Assembly (NCBI GenBank): GCA_015183035.1
Contig: JACZZP010000018.1
Span: 1,612,001 to 1,676,000 of the forward strand
Direction of reading: 5' to 3'
Origin: Meloidogyne chitwoodi
Taxonomy: Eukaryota; Nematoda; Chromadorea; Rhabditida; Meloidogynidae
Length of the DNA stretch: 64,000 bases
Below are positions 41,801-52,399 of the stretch, piece after piece. Below the pieces are notes generated by a model. The model saw nothing but the letters and a program-made list of their open reading frames with translations, made no database searches and was not told the origin of the DNA. Positions within the stretch are counted from its first letter, which is position 1; every line of letters begins with the position of its first letter. The position numbers and the translations under genes are program-made.

Positions 41801-42529
41801 TTTGATGCTTGGCCAGAATTTGTTTATTCATTTAAAAATTGTATATAAATTCTTATAAAAAATTTTCAATTTCTTTTTTTAAAGTATGGGCAGATAATGG
41901 AGATGTTTGCAGTAAACAATACGCTGGGACTGGAGCATTAAAAGTTTTTTTTTTAATTTAAAAAATATTTTATTTATTTTAATTTTTTAGGCTGATTATA
42001 CACGCATTGGTAAACGTACTTTTGGTGGAATGGTTAATGATTTGAGCAATTCTTTGACTCGTTATTTTAAAAATAATTTTACTGATGGTTATAGACAGGT
42101 TTTTATAATATTTAATTTTTAAAATTGACCATTTTGAGAATTTAAATTTTTCAAATTTTAAATATTTTATTTAAAGGATGCACTTAATTTATTTTTGCTC
42201 AACTACACAGTTGATAGAGATTTTTTACCTGATAGAGCTGATCATTCAATAATTAATTTTGACATTAATGGCGCTGCAATTGCTGGGGCAATATTTTCAG
42301 CAGCGATGACTTTGCTTTGTATTTTGATTTCTGGTTTATTTATTTTTAACATTTTTTTTTTTAATTCTTTTTTTTTTAAGACAATATAAGTGCAGCTTTC
42401 TTTTGGTCTGTCATCTTTATTGCATTTATGGCATTTATTTGGGTTAATGGAGACGATTTTGTTGATAATCCTTTACTTGTAGCACAACAATTGAAATCAA
42501 CAGGAGAAAAGATTGGAAAAAAAGATTAA
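38852..42529 (+). CDS. SACM1L: Phosphatidylinositol-3-phosphatase SAC1
   Basis: SAC1 is an ER and Golgi membrane enzyme that dephosphorylates PI4P and other monophosphoinositides. Exon 1 starts [15 protein letters not shown] and joins [13 protein letters not shown]. The N-terminal Sac fold continues with [34 protein letters not shown] and [14 protein letters not shown]. Then come [42 protein letters not shown] and the catalytic loop [13 protein letters not shown], the C-X5-R signature. [17 protein letters not shown] follows. Two hydrophobic segments near the C-terminus ([19 protein letters not shown] and [18 protein letters not shown]) are the membrane anchor, and the lysine-rich end IGKKD could be an ER-retrieval signal. 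About 14 exons are read. Introns carry tRNA-like copies, a GGTCCCCC repeat and an AGAATT minisatellite. Confidence 0.95.
39105..39177 (+). repeat. tRNA-like element in a SAC1 intron
   Basis: TTGTGGCTCAGTGCAATAG is A-box-like, and AAGGTTCGAGTCCTG a B box. It shares GTGGCTCAGTGC with the copy at 51013. Confidence 0.5.
40342..40416 (-). repeat. tRNA-like element in a SAC1 intron
   Basis: On the minus strand ATTGTGGTTAAGTGCAAAT is A-box-like and GGGTTCGAATCCTACTGAGG a B box. It is related to the copies at 6311 and 9886. Confidence 0.5.
40740..40852 (+). repeat. Dispersed repeat, AGCTTGGTCCCCC family, copy 1
   Basis: Starts GAGCTTGGTCCCCCTTTGG and ends CAGCTCGACGAG, with GTGTGGTACCAATCAACTC between. 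Matching copies are at 45838-45955 (inverted) and 53934-54047. Confidence 0.65.
41440..41725. repeat. Degenerate minisatellite of AAATCAGAATT units
   Basis: Roughly a dozen imperfect units of 20-30 bases, each containing ATCAGAATT followed by A/T-rich filler, fill a SAC1 intron. Confidence 0.7.
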
Positions 42530-43303
42530 AAAAAATTAAATTAGGTATAAATATCTTTATATATATAATATATTTTTGTATTTTTCTTTTTCTTTTTTTG
42601 ATGAAAAACTTTTTAAAAGAAAAATTATTTTCTATCAGTGGGGTTCGAACCCTGACTTTAAGAACTGAAAACTAAACGTTTTCCAACTTAACCAAGATAC
42701 GACATAAACGAGAGTTGTTTATTATGAATTTATTGTAATTGTTTATATAAATTAAACGCTGGCACTCAACCATCCATCTTGGAACTGAACCGACAAATTA
42801 ATTTGCAGAAAATGGCCGACATATTTTTTCCTTCTACCAATTGGCTAATTTTGACTTGATGACAATCTGTCGTTCGCCCTTTTTGCTTAACTCCACACAA
42901 AGTTTGGAGTCTTCTCTAACCTCCTATGTTAAAAAGGTCATTCTTTACTCTAATTATTTTTGTTTTTTTCTTTTCTTGTTCTCTCTTCATTTTAATAGTG
43001 TTATAATAATGTCCACTACTACATAATATTTAGTGTGGTTACTCTTACATTTTTCAGCATTTTCATTCCAATTTTTCTCCTATAATGTGTCCATCTAGTT
43101 TTACTTTTTTATTTTACTTATTGTTGGCGCCAAAAAAGTGAAGCCAAGCACAATTTTTTTATTATTATACAGAATATGTTCTAAAACCTTAATTATATAT
43201 GGATTTTTTTGTTTTTCTTAATCTTATTTTTTAGTCAATTATTAATTTACTTGTTTTTTCATATTTCTTTTGAAGCTATTTTTTGTACGAAAAACGTTTA
43301 AAA
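42530..43303. other. Spacer after SAC1
   Basis: Holds a tRNA-like element (42633-42705, minus) and otherwise AT-rich upstream sequence. The 61-codon ORF at 42841 shows no protein-like features. Confidence 0.45.
42633..42705 (-). repeat. tRNA-like element
   Basis: On the minus strand CTTGGTTAAGTTGGAAAACG is A-box-like and GGGTTCGAACCCC a B box. The outer T-stem pairs and the acceptor stem fail, so it is a relic. Confidence 0.45.
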
Positions 43304-45443
43304 ATGGTAAGTCAACTTTATATATTAATACAAGTCAACCCTCTCCTCACTCTTTAGATTTTCCTTACTGGGAACTCCACTATAGTTTGGTTAAATAAAA
43401 AGAAGTTTAGGTTGTCTATGGGAAATGACATTGATCTATCTGTTAGTATGCATAAGTGGCACTGAACCGGCCTTTACTCAATTTTAAAGTTTTTCAATTT
43501 AAGCCAACCAAACGGTCAACTTCTCGTGGTAGACCTCCCAAGCAAAATCCACGTTCAACTAGTGCAAGCAGAAAGGTTAAACCTTCAAAAATTACTCCAG
43601 TACAACAACAAAAACAAAAAAAGCGAACACCACCACTTCGGCGTATATCAATATCTCCACAACAAAAATCAATTCCAAGGACAAAGTCACGAATAAATCG
43701 TTCAAGTTCGCGTACTCGAAAGGTTTATTTTTTGTTTTTAAATAAATTAAAGAGTTTGCAATCTCTAAAAGGTCAATACAGCTCCACCAGCTGTGAGTGC
43801 CAAGAAGAAAAAGGAAACGTCGAGTGGAAGTCGTCCAAGCTCGCCTCTGTCATATACTTCTATTAAAACGACTACTTTGACAGCTACAAGAGGTTTTTCT
43901 TTTAATTTTATTAAATAAAGAATTAAATTTGTTGTTAAATTAAAATTCATTTTGTTTTTTTAAGTAAAAAATGGTCAGAAATATCAAGAATTTCTTATTC
44001 CCCAATTCTTTTCGGCTTCGGTTTTCCCTCTGCTTTTATTTTAAATTTTTCTTTTTCGTTGAATAGAGAATTTAATTCTCTATCTAATGGTGTTAGTCTC
44101 ATCGAAAGATTTTAGATCATTCTTGAGTTATGGTAAAAAATGTGTCTGAGGACAGGGTCGACAACTGTCCAAAGAATTTAAAATTTTTTTCAAAAATTTT
44201 TTCTTTAGTTCCACCTAGACCTGCTACTGCATCTCCTCTTCCATTTACTTATGCTCTTCGAGGTTCAATTTCACCTCCTATACTTCGTTCGCGTACTTCT
44301 GCAGCTACAATTATTCAAAGAGGTTTAACAAATTCTCCACAGCCTAAAAAAAGTTTGAAGAGAAGGATTACATATTTTGAACAAATTAGGAATAGTACGT
44401 TCGCTAACAAGTTTGGAAAAATTGGAAATTATATTAAAAAGGTTTTTTTATTTTTTTAAAAAGGGGAAAATAAAGAAAAGTCCGCAAGTTTTGTCCGCAA
44501 CTTTTTCAAAAAATATTTTTATTAAAAAGGAGTAATGTTTTTTAGAATTGTCTAGTACGTATAAAATTTTTTTTAAAACAAAAAATTCCCAAGCGACAAA
44601 ACTTTGTGATGAAACGTCCTTTTTGGTGATGAACTGTCCTTTCAAAAATTTTTTTTACTTTTTTAAGGGAACATATTCAATTGCCAATAATGCAAAAAAT
44701 AATTGGCATATTCTCTTTTTATTATTTTTTCTTTTGTTGCTAATTGGAATATTTTACAAATTTAACAAAGAATTGCTTAAATTAAATAAAAATTTGGTTG
44801 AATTTGTCAAAGAACAATATGCACAACAGCGACATATTTTTGGGTGAGCAAAAGAAGAAAATATATCAAAGGTTCGGTTAAATAAAAAACCTTCTCTTTT
44901 TTATTTTTTTAATTAAATTTAATTTTTGGGGTCAGTGTCCGCAAGTTTTGTCCGCAAATATTGATTTTTTTAAAAATTCACTCTCTCTCTCTAATAGAAA
45001 TGATAAGACAATTTTTTGAGAATTTTTTTTTATTTTTTGTGCATGTGTGCAAAAGTCCGCAAGTTTTGTCCGCAACATTAAAAAATATTTTTTTTTAATT
45101 TTTTTCTTTTCTATTAGTTCGTTATTTAAAAAAGAAATTTTTTTAAATATTTTATTTTATAAAATTAAAAAAAAGAAAAAATTTTGCGGACAAAAATTGC
45201 GGACTTTTTTTTAAATTTTTATTTTTTAATTTTAGAGAAGTTTGGATTAAATTTCAAAATGTATCAAAATTTGTTTGGAATGAATATATCAACAATACTT
45301 TAATAAATAAAAAATTAAAAAATAATAAAATTATTTCTACTTCATCACCTAAAATTAAAATTATTTCTACTACTACAATTTCTTCTGTTAAAATAACTCC
45401 CTCTATTAAGGAAGAGGATTTTAATGAAGAAGATGAATTTTAA
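43304..45443 (+). CDS. Basic Ser/Arg-rich single-pass membrane protein, unrecognised
   Basis: The ATG at 43304 is the last codon of exon 1, directly before a canonical GTAAGT donor. Exon 2 starts at 43504. The first residues read M-PTKRSTSRGRPPKQNPR, with an AT-hook-like RGRPPK, followed by Ser/Arg/Lys-rich sequence (RRISISPQQK, RTKSRINRSSSRTRK) and a Pro-rich stretch (VPPRPATASPLPFTYALRG). One strong hydrophobic span, [20 protein letters not shown], lies at about 44692-44760. A short charged coiled-coil-like tail and an Asn/Thr/Ser-rich end (EEDFNEEDEF) follow. The basic AT-hook region before a single span resembles inner nuclear membrane proteins such as the N-terminus of lamin B receptor, but this is only a resemblance. 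Two introns carry TTGCGGAC motifs. Confidence 0.6.
44937..45215. mobile_element. MITE of the TTGCGGAC family
   Basis: GTCCGCAAGTTTTGTCCGCA at the left end and TTTTGCGGACAAAAATTGCG at the right (about 45183-45210) are inverted. An internal GTCCGCAAGTTTTGTCCGCA copy lies at about 45056. It lies in the last intron of the membrane-protein gene. Confidence 0.6.
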
Positions 45444-45689
45444 GAGAGGTTTTTTTTATTTTATTTATTACCAAAAAAAATTAATTTTCTGCTTATTTTG
45501 TTTTTCCCATATTTTTTATTAAAAAATTATCTCTCTTATTATTTATTTATTTATTTCAGTTTTAAATATTTTTTTTTGTCTTTTAATTATTTTTCAAATT
45601 AATTAATTTTTTTTTTAATCCTGCGCTATTTTTTTAAATATATTTTTTTACAAAATGTGTTAACTTTTGGGAATTTAGTTAGTTTAGGT

Positions 45690-45762
45690 AACACACCCCA
45701 TTTATTCGCAAAAAATTTACACAAAAAGATAAAAAAAATATTTTTTGCGAATAAATGGGAAC
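45690..45762. mobile_element. Short fold-back element, CACCCCATTTATTCGC family
   Basis: ACACCCCATTTATTCGCAAA at the left and TTTGCGAATAAATGGGA at the right pair around a short A-rich loop. Same family as 23013, 23899 and 59354. Confidence 0.7.
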
Positions 45763-45837
45763 CAAGGATGCATATTTTCAGAAAAACGATAAAGATACGG
45801 TATAAAATCATAAAAAATACGATATGTATGTGTACCT

Positions 45838-45955
45838 TCGTCTCGACGAGATGAGTCGATTGGTACCACTCTCATTTTGCTAAATTTCATATGGACAGAG
45901 ATATAAGCCTTTTAAAATTGAAAAAACCATAGGGGGGACCAAGCTAATTTTTATA
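45838..45955 (-). repeat. Dispersed repeat, AGCTTGGTCCCCC family, copy 2
   Basis: Inverted copy: starts TCTCGACGAGATGAGTCG, contains ATTGGTACCACTC and ends GGGGGGACCAAGCT. Compare 40740 and 53934. Confidence 0.65.
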
Positions 45956-46639
45956 AAATGAAAATTAAAACTAAAAGTTTAAAAAAAAATCAAAGCAAAC
46001 AGAATGCCAAATTTTTGTATAAAATTGTTTTATTTTTTAAATATAGTCAGACAAAAAATTAAAAAAAATATTTTTTTTTAAAGTCTTACTGTATTTTTAA
46101 AAAATATTTATTTTTTTTTGTTTATTTTGCCTTTAAAAATTCAAAATTTTTTCTCTTTGAATACCTCTCTCTCTCTTAATTTAAAATTATTATTATTTTT
46201 TAAAAATTTACTACTAGAGTATATAAATATTTTTTGAAAAATTTAAATTTCAATGTTTTTTTAATTTTAAATATCCTACTCTAGTGGTATATTTTCGATA
46301 CTTGAGTCTCAGCAAACATTTTTTTCTTTTCAAATTTATTGCAATTCTAGAGGTGTCAGTTGAGTCTTGGAAAATATTTTTAGTATTTTATTTTTTAAAT
46401 TTCCCATAAGACTCTAGTGACACCCAAAAAAAAATTTTTCTAATTTTTTTTTCCTAAATTTATTTATTAAATTAATATCAATTTTTACTTAAAAAATTAT
46501 TTCCTCTTTGCCATTGAGATGATTCATTCTTTTATTAAATATTTGGTTTTACAAATTTACTTAAATATTTTTTGATTGATTGAAAAATAAATAAAAAATG
46601 TCAGAAAAATTATTTTTCTATTGTCTTCTATTTTTATAA

Positions 46640-46795
46640 AAATACCTTGTGAGGGACATTAGAGTCTCATTCTCTTAAGGGTATATTAGAGTCTCTAAAA
46701 TATTAATTCTTTCCTCAGGGTACATTAGAGTCTTGTTATTAAGAATTAGAGTATTGTGGATAAATTCCCTTTTTGGGGACATTAGAGTCTCATTT
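46640..46795. repeat. Cluster of CATTAGAGTCT motifs
   Basis: GGACATTAGAGTCTCAT at about 46652, TATTAGAGTCTC near 46684, ACATTAGAGTCTTG near 46721 and GGACATTAGAGTCTCAT near 46777 recur at intervals of roughly 30-60 bases. The same motif is scattered elsewhere, for example near 11888, 58154 and 59892 (inverted). Confidence 0.55.
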
Positions 46796-46879
46796 AAATG
46801 TGACCTGTGGTGGGTCAAGACCGCGCCAAAAATAAAAAGGATAAAAAGGGTGTAATAGTTAAAAGGAATTACAGTTCTT

Positions 46880-47212
46880 GGTAATACTGCAGTTTATATG
46901 CGACATTTTTTCATAATTATTTTTTCCTCTCTTTTTCCCTGAAGCAGTCAGCAAACGGCTTTCTTTTGATTTTTTAGTGTATAAAATGAGCATGAGTGAT
47001 AGAAAAAATTATTTACAAAATTATTATATAAAAAAATATGGAACAACTTAAAAATTTCACAATTCTTGATCTTTATGAAAAACTTAAATTGAGCGACAAT
47101 GATTTTGATGCTTGGTTAGAACAAATTGGCTGCCGTTTGCTGACTGCTTCAGGGAAAAAAGAGAGGAAAAAATAATTATGAAAAAATGTCGCATATAAAC
47201 TGCAGTATTACC
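46880..47212. mobile_element. Merlin-like MITE with 80-bp TIRs and 8-bp target duplication
   Basis: The left arm (46880-46959) starts GGTAATACTGCAGTTTATAT, and the right arm (47132-47212) is its inverse complement with few differences. CAGTTCTT flanks the element on both sides (46872-46879 and 47213-47220), an exact 8-base target duplication. Inside, an ATG at 47038 opens a 45-codon frame beginning MEQLKNFTILDLYEKLKLSD and containing FDAWLEQIG. That resembles the N-terminal leader of Merlin/ISXO2-type transposases and runs into the right arm. GG ends and 8-9 bp duplications fit the Merlin superfamily. Confidence 0.8.
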
Positions 47213-48692
47213 CAGTTCTTGAAGGACTTTGATAACTGATAAATTGATATTTTTTAAAAATTAATTTTTTAAAGTTACCAAAGCTCAGGCCGAAACGAGT
47301 GCAATATTGCATTTTTTTTTTAATTTTTTTTTTGGCAGAATATTCCAAAACGTTTCAACCTGACCAAGGCACTTTTGTTTTTGAAAAAGAATAAAAAATT
47401 TAATTTTTAGGCCATTTTTTTAATAGTGGCCACTTTGTCGCGAAAACTTTTATTAAAATTTGTTCAATTTAACTAATTTTATTTATTAAATAGAGCTTGA
47501 AAAATAAATTTAATAAAAAATTTAATAAAAATAAAAAAATTTCAAAAGAAAAAGTTTTGGTTAGTTAAAAATTTACGCGTTCAAACGACCTCTCACAAAT
47601 ATTTTTAATTTTAAGGCCTTTTTTAATAAAATTAACTAAATAATAAATATATATTTAGGTCATAATTAAAAATAAAATCATTTTGTGTGTGTGTGTGTTT
47701 GTGTCTTTATAGCGGTTTTGGTTCGTTTCTTTTATTTGCGCGTAACTAAAAGAAGAAGAAACTTGTTGAGGAGCGTTTTCTCCCCCCGGAAAGGTAAAAA
47801 AAGAAGAAAAACAAAAATATTAAAAAAATTTTATTTTGGTGACAAAGACCCTTTAAAAAGACGAAAAAGAAGAAAAGTTTTACACGTAAAGAAGAAAAAA
47901 ATTTTTTTATTTGGGCCTTATTGAAAAAAACTGGTTTACTGCCTGCGCAATGCTTTTATAGGAGAAGAGAAGACCAAGTTTATTTTAAAGTTTGAGAGTA
48001 AGAAAGCGTTAAGAAGAGAGAGTGTGTTATGGTAAATAAAGAAAGAAGAGAGAGTATTGTAATAAATAAAGAAAAGAAAAAAAGAGGATAAATTAGCAAA
48101 AATTTAACAAAACGCCAAAAATCGCGGAAATTTAAATTTTTTTAAATTTAATCGGTTTAAAAGTATATTCTTTTTTGGCACAAACTTTTTTGTTTTTTAA
48201 CACTTTGAAGTTGACCCTTATATCATTTTGAAGCTGTTTTTTTGTAGTTTTTGTTTTTATAAAATGATTGATTTGTTAAAAATATTTTTTAAGGTTATAG
48301 CCAAAAAATAAAGAGAAGAAAAATAGTTTTCAAATGATATATTTTAAGATATTTAATTTGAATTTTGTCACTAATATAATAAAAATTAATTTTATTTGGT
48401 CTTTTATTTAAAAAATATTTATATTTTATTTTAAAGACTAAAAATAAATGCCTATTTTTTGTTTTAAAATGAAGCGCTTTTATGTTGAAAGAAAATAATA
48501 ATATTTATTTATTTATTTTAGAACATTAATTCAATTAAGAGAACGAATAAGCTTTAAAAGAAGAAAAAAACTTGATGGCCCTATGACTGACTGTTTTGCA
48601 AATGCTGGTTTTTTTAATATTCTTTTTTTTCAGGGTTTATGACAACCGACTTTGATCTAAAAAAAGTGCATAATAATTAGGCAGTGATTCAA

Positions 48693-48845
48693 AAACGTTT
48701 GTCCGCAAAATCTGTCCGCACATTTAAAAAAATTTGCGGACAGACGTTTTTCTTATTTTTTCTGGCCGCAAATTTTTTCGGCAAAATTAAAAAAATGTCC
48801 GCAAAAAAATTTCGTCCGCAAAAGTTGTCCGCAAAATAATTTTTG
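48693..48845. repeat. Cluster of GTCCGCAA/TTGCGGAC motifs
   Basis: At least six GTCCGCAA or TTGCGGAC words in both orientations lie within about 150 bases. This is the densest occurrence of the motif that ends the MITE family in this window, and is probably a collapsed or nested element. Confidence 0.55.
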
Positions 48846-49629
48846 GATTTTTTTGATATTTAGAATTGCGCAAAGTGATAAAATTACATGAAATGAACAC
48901 AACAATTCTCTTATTATAAATAAGCTTAATAAAATCCAGTTTTAAAAAAACTTAAATAGAGTGTTGCGCGATCTTAACTTTTATTGCATAATTTATTTAG
49001 GAAGGAAAAGAAACCACTCAATCATTAAAATAAATAAAATAAAATCCAGTTGTTGTGTTTAATAAAAGAAAAGAATATATTCTTTTTTTATAGACAGGAA
49101 TTCCAAAAAAATAAATAAATTTGAAAAAAAAATTAAAAAAATTATTAATTTAATATGCGTGTCCAAAAAGAGTCAATTATATTTTAGGTTTCACCTTAAA
49201 GGTTAAATAAATAAATTAATTAATGAAAAATAAAATTTTAAATATTTGTTAAAAATAGTTCCTTTAAATAAAAGAAAAAGATTGAGAAAAATATTTTTTT
49301 AAAATAAAGTTTTTTAAATTTTAAGATTTTTTAAAATTTAATTTAACATTTTTGTATTTAAATATACGGCAATTTTGGCATAACGTTTTTTATTTTTTAT
49401 TCATTTTCTTTCTCTTCCTCTTTTATCCTCTTTTCTTTCTCTCTAACTCTGCTTAGAGGAGATTATTTATATTTTTCTTTTACACTTCTCTAGCTTAAAT
49501 TAATTTCCAATAATCAATTCAAGGGTATAGATAAATATTTTACTATTTAAATTGGATTAGCTAATTTTTTGAATTTATTTGCTTGTTTTTTTAATCTTTT
49601 AAAGGGTTTTTATAAATTACTTGCTAAAA

Positions 49630-50304
49630 ATGAATGCAAGTAAAAGACGTTTAGCTAAAGAACTTGGTCAATTAGTCACAGAACCACCTACAGGTTATTA
49701 TTTATTTTCGACTTTTTCTCTTTTATTTTTTTTTCAAAAAGGTGTTCGTTTGCTTCAAGAAGAAAATTGTGATTCTCTTAGTTGTATGTCTATTACTTTA
49801 GAAGGATCAAGGCAACATTATAAATTAATTTCTTGTCAAATTTGTGTTTTTAGGAACACTTTGTATGAGGGAGAAGTTTTTCAGCTTCAATTTAAGTTTG
49901 ATGATCAGTATCCTTTTTCTTCTCCTGAGGTTTTTTTCAATTAAGAAATGATTTAATTTTTGTGTTATTAAGGTTACGTTTACTGGTGAAAACATTCCTG
50001 TACATCCACATGTTTATTCGAATGGCCATATTTGTTTGAGCATTTTAAGTGATGACTGGACACCGGTATAAATAAATAATTTTTTATTAAAAAAAATTCT
50101 CTAAGGCTTTGAGTATTGCTTCTGTCTGCCTTTCTATTCAATCAATGCTTTCTTCGTGCAAAGAAAAAACACTTCCACCAGGTTTTTTTTTTACTTTTTA
50201 TTTTTAATAAAAATTAAACAATTTAAGATAATTCTTTCTATGTAAGGACTTGCGGTAAAAATCCTAATAAGACTCGTTGGTGGTTCCATGATGACAAAAT
50301 TTGA
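49630..50304 (+). CDS. UBE2W: Ubiquitin-conjugating enzyme E2 W
   Basis: This E2 attaches ubiquitin to protein N-termini. It starts MNASKRRLAKELGQLVTEPP, equivalent to the first helix of UBE2W. After a first intron it continues GVRLLQEENCDSLSCMSITL EGS, then NTLYEGEVFQLQFKFDDQYP F. The active site is TFTGENIPVHPHVYSNGHIC LSIL, where Cys is catalytic. The end SSCKEKTLPPDNSFYVRTCG K and WWFHDDKI is diagnostic of the subfamily. Between EGS and NTLYEGE, 42 bases (about 49813-49854) begin GCAACA and end TGTTTTTAG. Removing them restores the normal family length, so they look like a GC-AG intron. They are also in frame, so retention would add 14 residues. Confidence 0.94.
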
Positions 50305-50673
50305 AAAATCAAATTTGTGAGATGGCAGAGTTGTATAAAAATATTATAATTTTTTATCTCTTAACTCTTAAGAATTTTAATGTTTTTTAGAATTTAATTT
50401 TAAAAAAATTCTTAAGAGTTGTATAATATTGTATTTCTTATTAATCTCCCAACGCTATTTGCTTTTTTTCTTTTTTATGAATTTTAATTGCATATTTTGC
50501 TTTTTATCCAAAATGTAATTTTAAACTTCTTTTAGATTTTTTAAAAATTAGTTTTTTATTTTCTCTTTTTAGTAATTTTTTTATTGTAAATTTTGTCTTA
50601 AAAACAATTGTTTTTGGCACAATATTTTTATTTATTTAATTATTTTTTATTTAAGATAACTTTAAAACAGAAA
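50305..50673. other. Spacer between UBE2W and MRPL1
   Basis: AT-rich 3' UTR and promoter sequence. A TCTTAACTCTTAAGAATTTT stretch near 50358 and an inverted-looking AATTCTTAAGAGTTGTATAA stretch near 50406 could form a hairpin. Nothing else is seen. Confidence 0.45.
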
Positions 50674-52399
50674 ATGTTTCTTGCTCAATTTTCTTCTTCG
50701 CCAATTTTATATAGAGCGTCTACATGCTTTTCTTCATTCCTAGCTCCTTTAAATGCGAATTTTGAATTTATTCAAATTCGTGGACGCAAAAGAGGGCGTC
50801 GAGTGCTATCGAAAGCTGAACGTTTGGTTCGTCTTCAAAGAAGAGAGAAGAGAGCAGCTGAAAAACTTGAAGAAAAACAAAGGAGACTGCTGGAAAAGCT
50901 AAAGAAAACGTTTAGTATTTTTTATTATTTAAATATTTATATTATGCTATAGAAGGCTAAATGATTGTAAAATGGAAAAAAAGTTATTAAATTAAACATA
51001 AAAAATCAACTTAATAAGTGCATTGGTGGCTCAGTGCGTTCGTCTTAGATTCTCACTGGGAGAGTAAGGGTTCGAATCCCACTCAACTTATTTGCCTTTG
51101 TGTTAATTTCGTGATACATTTTATTAATTTTATTTTATCTTTTTGTTTCTAAAATTTAATATTAATTTTTAAAATAATTTTAATTAATTTAAAGTAAATT
51201 TGCTTCAATGTGGCCGCCAAGATACGATGCTGAAGCCGAAAAAGATTTGCCTGAGGTTCCCCAATCTGATATTATTTTAAAAAATGAAGTCAAAACAATA
51301 TTTCATACATTATCCGAAGCTTTGGTTTATTTTTAACTTTATTTTATTTTTTTTTAATTTTATTATCTAAAGGAACTTCATCGAAATCTTCAGTCACCTT
51401 TCATTTATGGAAAAGTAGATGCACCCATTAAACTTAGAATGGAGTTGAATATGACAACGGAGAAAGCGGTTAAATTTTATTAAATATTTGATTAAATCCG
51501 AATTAAATTTATTTTTTTGACCTTTAGACAAAATTAATTGGAGCATCCCGTCAGTTGATAGCCATTCCTTTTCCTTTTAAACATCAAGAAAAGAGAGCTA
51601 TAATTGCTTTTGCTCCAGATAAACTATTACAAGATGAAGCATTAATGGCTGGGGCTGATTTGGCACTTGGACCAGATTCTGTTAAAAAGGTTTTTTTAAT
51701 TTTAAAAATTTTTATTTATTCATTTTTTAGATTTTAAAAGGCCAATTTTTGATTGAAGATTACGATTTTTGTGTGGCCCATGAAGATGTTGCGAAAGAAA
51801 TTTTGCCTTTAAGAGGAATTTTAAAATCAAGATTTCCAAATAGAATTAATGGTTTTTAAATTTTTTTTAATTAAAAAAAAAATTTCACAGGAGCAATTGG
51901 CTCAGATTTGCCTTCAATTTTAGCCAAATTCCTTTCTGGTGCTAATTTGGTAGTTAAACCAAATTCTGCTTATGCGGAATGGGGACTTGCTGAGCCTGTT
52001 GTTGGAAGAGTATTATTTTTTTAATTTAAATTTATTTAAAAAATGTTAATTATCAGCTTAACATGCCAGATGAAGAAATTGAAGCAAATATTATAAAAAT
52101 AATTTCAACACTTTGTCAGCAAAGAAATCCAGCATTGGGTCCATTTATCAATAGAGCAGCTTTAATGACTTTACCTGCTGCAAAAACTTTTTATTCAATT
52201 AATATTAATGAATATTTACCTACTCCTACGGAACAGGAAATTAGAAAGGTTTTTTTTTCTTTTTTTTAATTTAATTTTTTTTAATAATAATTAGGTTGAG
52301 AAAAAACCGAAGAAGAAAGTAAAAGCAGAAGATGAAGATGAAAAAAAACTTGAAGAAATGGCACCTTGGAGGAGTGATCCTCTTTTAAATTTAATGTAA
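50674..52399 (+). CDS. MRPL1: Mitochondrial ribosomal protein L1 (uL1m)
   Basis: This is a protein of the large mitochondrial ribosomal subunit. The N-terminus MFLAQFSSSPILYRASTCFS is a plausible mitochondrial presequence, followed by a basic helix-like RGRKRGRRVLSKAERLVRLQ RREKRAAEK. The L1 fold follows: ELHRNLQSPFIYGKVDAPIK, LRMELNMTTEKATKLIGASR, VHFPFPHK-like IPFPFKHQEKRAIIAFA, LMAGADLALG, DYDFCVAHEDVAKEILPLR and the C-terminal FLSGANLVVKPNSAYAEWGL. After the core comes a Lys/Glu-rich tail ending APWRSDPLLNLM. About eight exons are read. The intron after the first exon carries a tRNA-like copy at 51013. An earlier in-frame TTG at 50608 is not needed, as the ATG begins a good presequence. 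Confidence 0.86.
51013..51093 (+). repeat. tRNA-like element in an MRPL1 intron
   Basis: AATAAGT at the 5' end pairs fully with ACTTATT at the 3' end. TTGGTGGCTCAGTGCG is A-box-like, and AGGGTTCGAATCCCAC a good B box with a T-stem. Spacing in the D-arm is unusual. This and the copy at 27073 are the most tRNA-like in the window. Confidence 0.5.

Larger units (their letters stand above)
45444..49629. other. Gene-poor, repeat-rich region
   Basis: About 4.2 kb with no convincing gene. It holds a fold-back element (45690-45762), a GGTCCCCC repeat (45838-45955), a cluster of CATTAGAGTCT motifs (46640-46795), a Merlin-like element (46880-47212), a short TG microsatellite near 47683-47705 and a TTGCGGAC cluster (48693-48845). 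Purine-rich AGAAGAG stretches occupy 47750-48090. Confidence 0.6.

Noticed and set aside
43456..43503. Upstream GTG-initiated start (MALNRPL) for the membrane-protein gene
   Set aside because: A GTG start is implausible in a nuclear gene. The ATG at 43304, spliced through GTAAGT to the acceptor before 43504, explains the frame.
47685..47924. 79-codon ORF rich in Val/Cys, then Arg/Lys
   Set aside because: It begins in a TG microsatellite and continues through a purine-rich stretch; composition explains it and no homologue is recognisable.
48000..48110. Repeated AGAAGAGAGAG(T) stretch as a designed regulatory array
   Set aside because: It is a simple imperfect purine repeat with no consistent unit or conserved spacing.
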